DNA of 64,000 nt from Sphingomonadaceae bacterium PASS1 (GCA_002255985.1 NKIR01000001.1:366914-430913), one strand, 5' to 3'; numbered from the stretch's first letter, positions 9,304 through 18,699 are shown. Notes: generated by a model from the sequence alone, not told the origin. Numbers and translations: made by a program.

Positions 9304-10351
9304 GTGTAGACGGCGGTGCGGTGCTGCTTCGCTCTATGAGGCTGCCTTCAATGACAATAGGTTGATGCGGCACAAGCGCGTCACCATTTGTAATCAATAG
9401 CTCCACCGCCTTGGAAAAGGTTGCGGCAATGGGCTGATCAACCGCAGTGAGTTCAGGCACCGTAAAACGCACAACTGGCGTATTGTCGAAACTGATGAGG
9501 GATAAATCGCCGGGAATGTTTAAACCACGCGTCTTGGCCGCATCCAAAGCGGCAAGAGTCATTTGATCATTGCTGCCGATGATCGCCGTGGGCGGGTTTT
9601 CCAAATTGAGCAGCGCGTTTGCGGCCAGCACACCGCTGTCATATCCAAAATCGCCTCTGACGCATAACGTATCGCAGGAAAGGCCTGCGGTGGCCATCGC
9701 CTCGCGCCACCCGTCGATACGCCAGTTGGACAAGTCATATTCCTTAGGGCCCGCGATGAAACCAACCCTACTATGGCCAAGCGCGACGAGATGTTCCGTT
9801 GCACGTCGGGCCGAGCCCTCATCATCCATCGTCATCGCAATGCCCGGTCCCGATGAGATTGAGCCGATGCGCGCAAAAGGAATTTTGCGTTTGGCAAGAA
9901 ATCCGGTGATGAGCGGGTTTTCAGAGTGGGGTGGCGTCAGGATGACGCCGTCTGGCTGCAGCGCGGCAATGGCTGCACCCAATTCGCGCTCGATATGATC
10001 ATTGTGGGTATCGACCAGTTCAAAGATCATCCGGTATCCATGTTCGGCACATTTCAGCATGCCGCCCAAAAGCATTTGGTCTACCCAGTCAGACCCTTGG
10101 CGGTTGCGCCAATCGGCAATTGTGCGTTCCCGGTCGTTGATGGCAAGGATCAGGTACGAACGTGATCCGCTCATCCGTTGCGCCGCGATGGACGGGACAT
10201 AGCCAAGCTTATCAATAGACGCCTGCACACGTTCCTGCATGGCAGGCCGGACGTTAGGCTCATTATTGATGACACGGCTTACCGTTTGCAGGGAAACCCC
10301 TGCATCGGCTGCGACATGTTTAATAGTGACGGCCTGGCGGCGTCTCGCCAT
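9290..10351 (-). CDS. LacI/GalR-family transcriptional regulator
   Basis: A 353-residue DNA-binding regulator. Residues about 8-55 form the helix-turn-helix and hinge (VTIKHVAADAGVSLQTVSRVIN, then YVPSIAAQRMSG), followed by a periplasmic-binding-protein-like sugar domain (GVILTPPHSE, VGFIAGP, AIIGSNDQMTLAALDAA, DLSLISFDNTPVVRFT). The gene starts 3 bp after the GH16 stop and lies inside the polysaccharide operon, so it probably senses the breakdown product and represses the locus. Four related palindromes containing AACGTT or AACGCT near divergent starts (3861, 4321, 14665, 14688) fit the operator shape of this family. Confidence 0.93.
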   Translation of the reverse strand: MARRRQAVTIKHVAADAGVSLQTVSRVINNEPNVRPAMQERVQASIDKLGYVPSIAAQRMSGSRSYLILAINDRERTIADWRNRQGSDWVDQMLLGGMLKCAEHGYRMIFELVDTHNDHIERELGAAIAALQPDGVILTPPHSENPLITGFLAKRKIPFARIGSISSGPGIAMTMDDEGSARRATEHLVALGHSRVGFIAGPKEYDLSNWRIDGWREAMATAGLSCDTLCVRGDFGYDSGVLAANALLNLENPPTAIIGSNDQMTLAALDAAKTRGLNIPGDLSLISFDNTPVVRFTVPELTAVDQPIAATFSKAVELLITNGDALVPHQPIVIEGSLIERSSTAPPSTHGRA

Positions 10352-10354
10352 AAC

Positions 10355-11329
10355 TTACTTACTCTCTTTGCCGTCCTGCATGCAGGCCAGACCTTTTTCC
10401 TTATCGCTGCTGCATTGGTAGATGCGTATCCAGTCGATCAAAAACGCAGATGGTGTTACATTCGATGCAACGCCTTTATCGTTATTCTTCTCTGACAGGC
10501 CACCACCAATTGCGAGGTTGGCCATGATGTAGAAGGGCTGGTCAAAAGGCGCAACGGGATTTGATTTCGCCAATGGAGAAGCTGTTTCCCAATCCGCACT
10601 TGTGCGCTCCCAATATTTCCGGCCATCGAGATAGAAACGCATCACGCCTTCGCCCCATTCGAGCGTCCAGATGTGAAATTCATCGGAAGGCAAAGCGTTT
10701 GATGGCAGCGCCACGCGCGTATCGTGAAGTTTGTTTTTCGGTGCGTAATCGCCAAAATGGATCGCGCTGATCATCCGGTTCTCGCCAACACCGCCCATGC
10801 ATGTGTCGCAAGTGGCGCCGAGGTTAACACCCTCCAAAATATCAATCTCGCCCGAAAGCGGCCAGCCGCCATAGACGCTGTTGGCGGGCATCATCCATAC
10901 CGCAGGCCAGGTGCCTTGGCCCTTGGGCGGCTTCGCACGAAATTCGACTTTTCCGTATTTCCAGCTGGAAATACCAAGCGTTCGGATTTTGCCGGAGGTA
11001 TATTCCTGCGTCTTTTTGGGATACGGCTTATTCGAAAATTCAGGGGGCAGGTCGGGGCCCGTAAACGTCTCTTTGTGCGCGATTAAATGCAGATTCCCTT
11101 CGGCGACCTTAATGTTTTTGGACCTATCGGTGTAGCATTGCCGTTCCTGATTGCCGCCACCCCAGCACGATTTTTCAGGCTTCCATTTTTTGCGGTCCAA
11201 TTTGGTCCCATCAAACTCATCGGCCCACACAAGTGTCCAGCCCTTTTCTGAAGCTTGTGCTGTGGCCGCCGTTGTCCAGCACGCCGTCAAACCGATCATG
11301 GCACCGAGCAAGGCAATTTTGGACGGCAT
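10355..11329 (-). CDS. GH16 family beta-glucanase (laminarinase-like), exported
   Basis: A 324-residue secreted endo-glucanase. The catalytic motif GEIDILEG gives nucleophile E161, D163 and acid/base E166, the spacing of GH16 laminarinases and lichenases. Substrate-cleft signatures are LVWADEFDG near residue 34, YTSGKIRT, and WPAVWMMP. The start MPSKIALLG at 11329 has AGGAG upstream and gives a proper signal peptide; the longer reading frame from 11404 lacks one in place. LTAC at residues 14-17 could be a lipobox, otherwise cleavage after AQA is likely. The gene lies 87 bp behind the TonB receptor and 3 bp before lacI. It likely cuts beta-1,3 (or mixed-linkage) glucans into pieces for the receptor and GH3. 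Confidence 0.93.
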   Translation of the reverse strand: MPSKIALLGAMIGLTACWTTAATAQASEKGWTLVWADEFDGTKLDRKKWKPEKSCWGGGNQERQCYTDRSKNIKVAEGNLHLIAHKETFTGPDLPPEFSNKPYPKKTQEYTSGKIRTLGISSWKYGKVEFRAKPPKGQGTWPAVWMMPANSVYGGWPLSGEIDILEGVNLGATCDTCMGGVGENRMISAIHFGDYAPKNKLHDTRVALPSNALPSDEFHIWTLEWGEGVMRFYLDGRKYWERTSADWETASPLAKSNPVAPFDQPFYIMANLAIGGGLSEKNNDKGVASNVTPSAFLIDWIRIYQCSSDKEKGLACMQDGKESK

Positions 11330-11416
11330 AGCTTTCTCCTGAAACGCGGGCTGAAAGAAAAACGGACCCAGATCATATGACCAAGGTCCGCTTTTCCGCA
11401 ACACTGATGCTACCTA

Positions 11417-14400
11417 TTAGAATTCAAATCGAGCAAGGAAAGTGAAGCGCCGATCGTTCCGGAACGCCGAGCGCGTTGCGCGGGTGCCGTCAAAATCGAT
11501 GACTTGTGATGTCTGTGTGACTTCATCAAGCAAGTTCACGCCCTGAATGCCGAGTTTCAATTGCTTGGTCACAGAAACAAAGATTGATCCGTCAAGCTGG
11601 CCTGTCGCTTCGCCGTAAATGGGCGAGAACGGGAAGATGACGTCGCGCGGTGTCTGCACAAATTCAGACCGCCAGTTATACGCCAAGCGGAATGACAACG
11701 GACCTTTTTCGTAAAATCCGACCGCATTGATCGTGTGCTTCGAGACGCCAGCCAATGGCAGGCCGCCCGAAAGCGGGCTCTGTTCAGAACCAAGCGAAGC
11801 GTTGTTGAAATCGCCTGCATCAACATAGGTATATGTCAGACCGGCGCCCAAACCGCTTAATAGGCCAGGCAGGAAATCGTAAGTTTGCTGATAGGCAACT
11901 TCAACGCCCTTCAAGGTTCCGCCGTCGCTATTCACCGGTGTGTTGAACAGAATATCGGTGTTGACGCCCTTGGGCGTGACAAAGGGACGCACTATGGCGC
12001 CGCTATTCACGATATTGCTGATATCCTTTACAAAGCCGGATACCGTCAACGAGCCGATGTCTGCCCAATACCATTCGACAGAAAGGTCATAGTTCACCGA
12101 TTCAACAGGGCGCAGGAAGCGGTTACCCGTGTTGATGGCAAGCAACGGACCCGTGGCCAAAAGCCCACCGGCACGCAGATTGTTGGTGTTGTCATATGCA
12201 CCGCCACCCGATGTGAACGCCGACAGATCTGGCCGGGAAATACCCTTGGAGATTGCACCACGAACCAAGACGCCATTGCCGAAATCAAGTTTCGCGTTGA
12301 AGTTGGGCAGCCAGTTTGTGTAGCGGATGTTGAGCGGGTCGGAAATGACCTCACCTGTAAACAACGACGCATATGTCGCTTGGCGCGCGGCCGACAAGCC
12401 GCAATAGCCAGGCACCGGTGTGATATTATTGGCGAGAATGAAGGCACATGAGCCCTGCACTTCCGCCAGTTGGACTATGCCATCACGGTTGCCATTAGCG
12501 TCGAAATATTCAGGCGTCGGCAGGCTGAACGAACCGCCGCTTCTCACCTTGGTGCTGACATAGCGCAAGCCGATATTGCCGCTGAGTTTTGTGCCGCCCA
12601 GATCCGCGCCAAAATCAACGCGTGCATAGGCAGCGGCGGTGCTTTCTTCGACGTCCGAAATTTCACCAGCTGTCCATGGACCACCCGCTAGGGCACCCGA
12701 ACGTGCTGAAATCGGGAACCATGCGTTAGGTGTCAGGGTGGAACCGGTAATCGCATTCGCCTGCGTCCGGATAGCACCGCTTAGATAATCCGCGACCATA
12801 TTGTCGCCGCCGAAGAAGAAGGCAGAGCCATCCCCAAGCGGAACAGGCGCATTACCGCGCTGGAAGCTGTCACCAAATGGATTACGCAGATTGGCCGAGT
12901 TCGGGAAGTCGCGAACATATGCACCGCCACAGCCGAATGCCTGGTAGTCTCCGCAGTTCCAGTTACCGCCACGTCCTGTCCATGGCGCGCCCAAATTGCC
13001 CCAGTTGGAGAAATTCGCGCTGCGCGTAACGCGGTTACGGTCACCCCAACGTGCGCCGAAACGCGCTTTTTTGAAAAAGCCGTCATCGCTAACGTCATAT
13101 TCGGCGTCGGCGCGCATGCTGGTCAATTCGCCTTCATTCTTCACCTGATTGTCGATGAGGAACCAGTAAAATGTTTTGCTCGGATCGTTGAAATAGCTCG
13201 ACGGCGATGTAGCGAGCCCGGGTTTCAGAAACTCGACGAGCGGCGTGCTGCCACGGTTGTCGATACGCAAATCGGCATAGGTCTGCATTGCGGAGATGAA
13301 GCCATCTTCGGTACGATCCGATTTGATGTGCTGTACTTCAAAGTTGAAGCGCAACCGATCGGTAGGGCTCAGCTTGATATGGGCCGAGAAATCTTCGGTC
13401 TTTGCCGTGTCTTCACGTTGGAAACGCAGCAATTCGGTTGGGATCCCGCTAACACCGCCAGAGGATTGGGTCAGCGTACCTGCGACGAATTGATTGTCGT
13501 CATAAATCGCGGTTGTGCCCGGCGCGAGTACGGGGAACAGCGCGTCGTCATTCACCAACGCCAGTACGGCGAATTCGTTCAACGTCGCATTGGTCGACGC
13601 GCGCAGATATTCCACGGTGACCTCAGCACGGCCATCATTGCTTTCCCATTGACCAACCGCCGAAAATGAATTGCGGTCACGGTTCAGGTCGGTTGTGCGA
13701 ACGCCGGCACCTTTCGGGACAAAAACGGAATTTGCAGGCGGAAAGTTGGACGCGTTCAAAGGCGTTCCGCTACCGAAACCGCCAGATCCGACGGGACGCA
13801 CACGGATACATGGAGCAGTCAGTGAACGGTCGCGATAGCAAGGATCGGTAATTTGCGATGCGTCGGTGCGGGTTGCCAGCTCAGATTGGCTATACGCGAG
13901 CTGCAGGCCAAAGGTACCAATGCCTGTCTCAAATGTATTTGAACCCAGAATGGAAAAGCCCGGCGACCATTTCTTCGCCATGTCCCCATAATTGCCTTCA
14001 ATCGCGCCAGCGACATGAAATCCCGGTTTGTCGAGCGGCTTGCGCGTTACAAGGTTGACGGAGCCAGAGATATTGCCTTCCAACATGTCCGAGGTCGAGT
14101 TTTTGAAAACCTCGACACGGCCCAACAACTCAGGCGAAACGTCATTGAACGACAATTCCCGACCACCATTGGCCGAAAAAATTTCGCGGCCATTCAGGTT
14201 CGACAGGACATATGGCAATCCGCGGATAACAACGCCTGAGCCTTCAACCGAAAAGCGGTCAGGGTCATTGCGCTGTTCAAAACGCGAGATGTTAACGCCA
14301 GGAACGCGTTGCAATGCTTCTGCAACAGAACGATCGGGAAGCGCGCCAATATCTTCGGAAGTAATCACGTCAACAAATGTGTCAGATTCACGCTTTATGC

Positions 14401-14599
14401 TCTGCGAGTCTGCGAGAGATTTTTTATAACCGCTAACGATAATCGCGTCTTCAGCCTCAGCGCTTTCCGCTGCTTCAGCGGGCTGATCAGCCGTTTGTGC
14501 GAAAACCGGCTGCGCTGCACATAGTGCAATACTGGATGCCGTCGTCAAAACAGCAAGACGCTGCGATCGCGATGCTCCGAATAAAGATTTACGTGCCAA
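11417..14599 (-). CDS. TonB-dependent outer-membrane receptor, oligosaccharide type
   Basis: A 1060-residue receptor of the Xanthomonas/Caulobacter oligosaccharide class. A signal peptide (hydrophobic TTASSIALCAAQPVFAQ) is followed by a Ton box-like IIVSGYKKSLADS, the plug domain (VITSEDIGALPDRSVAEALQRVPGV, then EVFKNSTSDM), a 22-strand barrel and a terminal aromatic (FLARFEF). It heads the reverse operon with GH16, lacI and an MFS gene, so it likely imports beta-glucan fragments. The start is TTG at 14597-14599: there is no ATG at this position, but GGGAGGG sits at the right distance and the signal peptide begins here. Two operator-like palindromes lie 65-105 bp upstream. Confidence 0.93.
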   Translation of the reverse strand: MARKSLFGASRSQRLAVLTTASSIALCAAQPVFAQTADQPAEAAESAEAEDAIIVSGYKKSLADSQSIKRESDTFVDVITSEDIGALPDRSVAEALQRVPGVNISRFEQRNDPDRFSVEGSGVVIRGLPYVLSNLNGREIFSANGGRELSFNDVSPELLGRVEVFKNSTSDMLEGNISGSVNLVTRKPLDKPGFHVAGAIEGNYGDMAKKWSPGFSILGSNTFETGIGTFGLQLAYSQSELATRTDASQITDPCYRDRSLTAPCIRVRPVGSGGFGSGTPLNASNFPPANSVFVPKGAGVRTTDLNRDRNSFSAVGQWESNDGRAEVTVEYLRASTNATLNEFAVLALVNDDALFPVLAPGTTAIYDDNQFVAGTLTQSSGGVSGIPTELLRFQREDTAKTEDFSAHIKLSPTDRLRFNFEVQHIKSDRTEDGFISAMQTYADLRIDNRGSTPLVEFLKPGLATSPSSYFNDPSKTFYWFLIDNQVKNEGELTSMRADAEYDVSDDGFFKKARFGARWGDRNRVTRSANFSNWGNLGAPWTGRGGNWNCGDYQAFGCGGAYVRDFPNSANLRNPFGDSFQRGNAPVPLGDGSAFFFGGDNMVADYLSGAIRTQANAITGSTLTPNAWFPISARSGALAGGPWTAGEISDVEESTAAAYARVDFGADLGGTKLSGNIGLRYVSTKVRSGGSFSLPTPEYFDANGNRDGIVQLAEVQGSCAFILANNITPVPGYCGLSAARQATYASLFTGEVISDPLNIRYTNWLPNFNAKLDFGNGVLVRGAISKGISRPDLSAFTSGGGAYDNTNNLRAGGLLATGPLLAINTGNRFLRPVESVNYDLSVEWYWADIGSLTVSGFVKDISNIVNSGAIVRPFVTPKGVNTDILFNTPVNSDGGTLKGVEVAYQQTYDFLPGLLSGLGAGLTYTYVDAGDFNNASLGSEQSPLSGGLPLAGVSKHTINAVGFYEKGPLSFRLAYNWRSEFVQTPRDVIFPFSPIYGEATGQLDGSIFVSVTKQLKLGIQGVNLLDEVTQTSQVIDFDGTRATRSAFRNDRRFTFLARFEF

Positions 14600-14664
14600 A
14601 TGACCCTCCCTGATGTCGATTCGGAGGATATGAACTCCCCCATTACATTAACACATATCCACAA

Positions 14665-14680
14665 TTGAGAGCGTTCACAA
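14665..14680. promoter_or_regulatory. Candidate LacI-family operator 1 (TonB/halogenase divergent promoter)
   Basis: TTGAGAGCGTTCACAA is an imperfect palindrome (TTGaGAgCG / CGtTCaCAA) centred between 14672 and 14673. It shares CGTTCACAA with the sites at 14688 and 4321. It lies between two divergent starts and could act on both. Confidence 0.55.
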
Positions 14681-14687
14681 GAGGCAA

Positions 14688-14703
14688 AAATGAACGTTCA
14701 CAA
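14688..14703. promoter_or_regulatory. Candidate LacI-family operator 2 (TonB/halogenase divergent promoter)
   Basis: AAATGAACGTTCACAA contains the perfect 10-bp palindrome TGAACGTTCA. Its centre is 23 bp from that of the neighbouring site, about two helical turns, so two dimers could bind the same face of the DNA. Confidence 0.55.
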
Positions 14704-14754
14704 TTTGCAGTTCTGGTCTATATCACTATGCAAGAAGTTTAAGGGAGAGGTCGG

Positions 14755-16260
14755 ATGGCAATCGAGCACATCATCATTGTGGGCGGCGGAACCGCGGGCT
14801 GGATGGCTGCTGCTGCACTGTCTCGTATTCGTGCGGGTCGTCCCGTGGCGATTACGCTTATCGAATCGGAAGAGATAGGAACCGTCGGCGTGGGCGAGGC
14901 GACGATACCTCCGTTTCTAGACTTTAACCGTTTGCTCGAAATTGACGAGCGCGACATGCTCTCCATGGTCCAAGGCAGTTTCAAGCTTGGCATTCAGTTC
15001 GTCAACTGGGGCAAAATTGGTGACAGCTATATCCACCCCTTTGGCAATTATGGCTATCAGGTCGATGGCATTTCATTTCACCATGTGTGGCACAAATATC
15101 AGCAAGCAGGCGACAAGCGCCCCATTCAGGTTTTCAATGTCGAAACAATGGCAGCGCATTTCGGGCGCTTTGCGCGAACGGAAGATTATCAACGCGACGA
15201 TTTGCCGCCCGTCAACTACGCCTATCATATCGACGCTGGACGCTATGCCCGATATTTGCGCAATTATGCAGAAACGCGCGGCGTTGTCCGCCGTGAAGGT
15301 AAGATTTCTGATGTCACATTAGACAATGAAAGCGGTTTTGTATCGTCCGTGACCATGGAACACGGCGACGTGTTGAAGGGCGATCTGTTTATTGATTGCT
15401 CTGGCTTCCGCGGCCTGTTGATCGAACAGGCGCTGAAAACGGGTTATGACGATTGGTCCAATTATCTGCCCTGCAACCGTGCGGTAGCACTGCCATGCAT
15501 GCGTGAAGATGGCAGCGGACCATTGCCCTACACCCGCGCAACCGCCCATTCAGCCGGATGGCAATGGCAGGTTCCGTTGCAGCACCGCAACGGCAACGGC
15601 CATGTCTATTGCAATGAATATATGTCTGATGACGAGGCACATAGCATCCTAGTCAACAACATCGCTGGAAAACCCGGCGCTGAGCCAAATTTCCTGCGCT
15701 TTGTAACGGGTCGACGTAAAAAGTTTTGGAACAAGAATGTTGTCGCTCTTGGTCTGGCATCGGGCTTTATGGAGCCTCTAGAGTCCACCTCGCTGCACCT
15801 TGTGAATACAGGGATTAACAAGCTGATTGCGTTGCTGTCTCTCGATGGCGTGACGCAAGCGCAAGAAGACGCGTTCAATCGCCTAACCGGCAAGGAATAT
15901 GCGCGCATCCGCGATTTCCTTATCCTTCATTATAACAGCACAACGCGTGACGACAGTCCGTTCTGGAACTATTGCCGCAACATGCCTGTACCCGACAGCC
16001 TCACCGAGAAGGTTGAGCTGTTCCGTCAAAACGGCCAAATATTCCGCGAAGATGACGAGCTATTTACCGAAACCAGCTGGGCCGCTGTCATGATGGGACA
16101 GGGTATCAAGATGGGCGGGCACAACGCCATGGCAGACGCGGTGAGAGAACCAAATACGCGGCGCGAAATTGACGAAATGGAAAAATCGATCCAGTTTGTG
16201 GTCCAGCACATGCCGTCACATGGCGAATATCTGAACCGATATTGCCCCGCCCCTGCTTGA
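14755..16260 (+). CDS. Flavin-dependent tryptophan halogenase-like protein
   Basis: A 501-residue cytoplasmic flavoenzyme. The N-terminal IIIVGGGTAGWMAA binds FAD (GxGxxG type), and WQWQVP is the WxWxIP motif that marks flavin-dependent halogenases. The catalytic lysine is K77 in SFKLGIQFVNW and the substrate-positioning glutamate is E343 in EPLEST, so the enzyme looks intact. No flavin reductase partner or secondary-metabolite genes are nearby. Instead it is divergent from a TonB receptor in a glycan locus, an arrangement repeated in Caulobacter, sphingomonads and xanthomonads whose role is unknown (the Brevundimonas enzyme BrvH halogenates indole in vitro). GGGAGAGG precedes the ATG. The natural substrate cannot be inferred. 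Confidence 0.9.
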   Translation: MAIEHIIIVGGGTAGWMAAAALSRIRAGRPVAITLIESEEIGTVGVGEATIPPFLDFNRLLEIDERDMLSMVQGSFKLGIQFVNWGKIGDSYIHPFGNYGYQVDGISFHHVWHKYQQAGDKRPIQVFNVETMAAHFGRFARTEDYQRDDLPPVNYAYHIDAGRYARYLRNYAETRGVVRREGKISDVTLDNESGFVSSVTMEHGDVLKGDLFIDCSGFRGLLIEQALKTGYDDWSNYLPCNRAVALPCMREDGSGPLPYTRATAHSAGWQWQVPLQHRNGNGHVYCNEYMSDDEAHSILVNNIAGKPGAEPNFLRFVTGRRKKFWNKNVVALGLASGFMEPLESTSLHLVNTGINKLIALLSLDGVTQAQEDAFNRLTGKEYARIRDFLILHYNSTTRDDSPFWNYCRNMPVPDSLTEKVELFRQNGQIFREDDELFTETSWAAVMMGQGIKMGGHNAMADAVREPNTRREIDEMEKSIQFVVQHMPSHGEYLNRYCPAPA

Positions 16261-16290
16261 AAAAGGCAATTTCCCTAATCAAACCGGGGT

Positions 16291-17667
16291 TCAATCGGCC
16301 AGAGCCACATCCTTTTTTTCCAGTGCCCCTAGCTCGCCTGATTCACGCGCTTTTCGGCCGTACACCAACTCGAACAATGGGCTTGCCATCATCGTGGTGA
16401 CAATCGCCATCAGCACCAGCATTGAGAATAATGTTGGTCCGATTATGCCTTTTTGCAGGCCGATGTTGATGATGATGAGTTCCATTAAACCACGCGAATT
16501 CATCAACGCACCGATACCCAATGCGGTGCGATTGTCTTCGCCAGCGACCCGCGCCGCGACATAGCACGCACCAAATTTGGCGACGATTGATCCCGCCAGA
16601 ATTACCAGTGCGATCAAAAGCAATGGAACCGTGTTGACCATATCCATGCGCGTGTTGAGCCCAGAATAAGTGAAGAACATCGGCAGCAATAAAACGACTG
16701 CAAGCGGCTCAACCTTCCTCTTTAACTCTTCAACGAAAAGGCCGCGCGGCATAACAACCCCCAGAATGAAGCCGCCGAAAATTGCATGGATCCCAACTGC
16801 GTCCATGATGAACGCTGACAGACAGAATGCAGCGATGGTTATGCCAAGCACAGTCATGCTCATTTCGTCCTCGCGCTCGACCATCCGGCCAAGCGGCGCA
16901 AAAATTTTGCGGCCAAACAGAATGATGAACGTGGCGTAAAGCAGCCCACCACCTATTGCGAGAACGGCAACTCCTGGGCCTGCGCCAAAGGTTGCCAGCA
17001 CCACTGCCAGCACACACCAAGATACAGCGTCGTCAAAGGCGCCGGCGGCAAGTGACAATGTGCCGAGCGACGTTTTCGCCAACCCACGTTCGTTAATGAT
17101 GCGCGCTAACATCGGAAACGCGGTCAGCGCGATGCAGGCTCCCATGAACAAAGTCGCGCTTGATTGCGAAATTCCCGGCGTAAATAGACCCGGAACAGTC
17201 ACCAGCCACGGGGTTAGCCAAACTGCAATCAAAAACGGGGCCGCAATACCCGCGAACGATACGCTTATCGCACTCCTTGCTTTGGATTTGAAATGGTCCA
17301 GTTGCAACGTTGTGCCGACCAAAAACATGTACAAACCGACGCCAAGCTGTGCTCCCGAATATAGCACGTTTTTAGTCGGTCCGGGGAAAACCGCGGCCTG
17401 TGCATCCGCGAAAAAATAGCCAAATAATGATGGGCCGAGGATCACGCCTGCGATCATTTCACCAACAACCTGAGGTTGACCAAGATATTTTTGGCCCAGT
17501 TTGCCGACGATCCGGCAGGTTAATATGATGATGGCTAACTGCAAAAAGAAGTGGACGCTAAAATCCGTTGGCGTGAAGCTATTAGCAGTCGCGGCCTGGG
17601 CAGGACCGTTGGGATCCAGCACTTTGGAAAGCGTCTCTATTGCGCTTGCTAGCATTTCAGAAAACAT
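16291..17667 (-). CDS. Kef/CPA2-type cation:proton antiporter
   Basis: A 458-residue inner-membrane protein with about 12-13 hydrophobic segments (Pfam Na_H_Exchanger type). Diagnostic strings are GQPQVVGEMIAGVILGPSLFG near the N-terminus, AAGAFDDAVSWCVLA (the conserved DD-x-x-x-W that carries the ion-binding aspartate in CPA2 exchangers) and GIGALMNSRGLMELI. No C-terminal TrkA-N/RCK domain is present, so it is shorter than KefB/KefC. ATG 17667 is chosen because GGAAAGGGAAGGG lies just upstream and the preceding 39 in-frame residues look non-membrane and unrelated. It stands alone, ending 30 bp from the halogenase stop. It exchanges Na+ or K+ for protons. Confidence 0.88.
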   Translation of the reverse strand: MFSEMLASAIETLSKVLDPNGPAQAATANSFTPTDFSVHFFLQLAIIILTCRIVGKLGQKYLGQPQVVGEMIAGVILGPSLFGYFFADAQAAVFPGPTKNVLYSGAQLGVGLYMFLVGTTLQLDHFKSKARSAISVSFAGIAAPFLIAVWLTPWLVTVPGLFTPGISQSSATLFMGACIALTAFPMLARIINERGLAKTSLGTLSLAAGAFDDAVSWCVLAVVLATFGAGPGVAVLAIGGGLLYATFIILFGRKIFAPLGRMVEREDEMSMTVLGITIAAFCLSAFIMDAVGIHAIFGGFILGVVMPRGLFVEELKRKVEPLAVVLLLPMFFTYSGLNTRMDMVNTVPLLLIALVILAGSIVAKFGACYVAARVAGEDNRTALGIGALMNSRGLMELIIINIGLQKGIIGPTLFSMLVLMAIVTTMMASPLFELVYGRKARESGELGALEKKDVALAD

Positions 17668-18181
17668 ACCCTTCCCTTTCCATGGATATGAAGCGCTTAC
17701 AGGCGGCTGCAAATGTATTGACCATTTGTGGACCGGAAACGTTGCCTTAGGGCAACCCATGACACGATTGAGATAGCAGCGCATAGAGCATAATTTTTGT
17801 CTTTTGGGAGAAAAGTAATAAGGCAGCTTCTAATTTCGAAGTAAACGGTTGCCTTCCACACACGCTAAAGCGCCCTGCCCTTTCCGGGATCACTTCTGTC
17901 GTCAGATCGGTCCCGGGTGCTGGCAGTTAACCAATTTTGGTCGTCAGTTGCTTACGCAAAGCTCATCCTGCCTCGACCAAAGATGCAACTGATAGGCCTT
18001 CGAAAGCCTGCATTAACCATTCAGTGGATTTCGAGGGCTGCCGACCAGCTCAGGAATTGTATGCTCCCTTTTGGTGCCATCCCATGCCCAGTTGAATGTC
18101 TGTTTTAAGGCATCGCTCGCTGGTCATTGAACGGCCGATCACTGGGCGCCAAGCAGAACGGCAGCAAATGGGCCGATAGCA

Positions 18182-18354
18182 GACTGTCCGGTTTTAGCGA
18201 AAATTTTGAAAAAACAGCCGTTCCACTTACGATCCAGAAACAAAAGCTGAACGAACCGCAGTTTTTCGCAGATGCCCCGAACTTTACAAACTATGAAAAA
18301 ATTGTCGCTAGCGGAACGGCAGTGTTTTCAAATTTTCGCTAAAGTCTGACCGTC
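18182..18354. repeat. MITE-like inverted-repeat element
   Basis: Two arms of about 45 bases (18182-18227 and the reverse complement at 18310-18354) match at roughly 83 percent, with the core TTTAGCGAAAATTT and GCCGTTCC identical. They flank 82 bases of unrelated sequence. No transposase is nearby. The shape fits a miniature inverted-repeat or REP-type intergenic element, or a very long stem in RNA. Confidence 0.65.
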
Positions 18355-18653
18355 AGGTACCAGCCCAACTGTGTCCATCCACAGAAAATGAATTCAAATT
18401 TATCAAATAATTTCAATAACTAACTACCAAATCGTGTCGTCACCGGCGCGCTATAGGCTGGTTTGGTAATGTGCCGGCTACGCAGCCCAGCCTTCGCAAT
18501 TCGTCAATATTTATATTCCAATATAATGCTGTGATCGCGATTTTCTGCAATCAGAAATCTGGTATTTTATTCCAAGGCATACTGCATTCGCCGTTCCAAC
18601 CTTCTCCCGGCAAAGGCCATTTCGCAACATGCGTGAAGCCATAGCGTCAATCA

Positions 18654-18679
18654 CCTGCGCGAGCAGCAGCCCGCGCAGG
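18654..18679 (-). terminator. Possible hairpin after the RTX gene
   Basis: CCTGCGCG and CGCGCAGG form a perfect 8-bp GC stem around a 10-base loop, 20 bp beyond the stop of the reverse-strand RTX gene. There is no U-tract, so it would act at best as a weak or Rho-assisted terminator. Confidence 0.35.
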
Positions 18680-18699
18680 CGTTCGATTGTGGCCTGCCC

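Larger units (their letters stand above)
17668..18699. other. 1-kb region without a supported gene, holding an inverted-repeat element
   Basis: The main content is the inverted repeat at 18182-18354. Bases 18380-18450 and 18530-18600 are AT-rich. On the reverse strand, directly after the stop of the large RTX gene and in the same frame, about 60 codons stay open (from 18699 down to about 18513; starts GQATIERLRG); I do not recognise them and they have no start codon with a ribosome site. They could be a decayed gene end. Confidence 0.5.
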
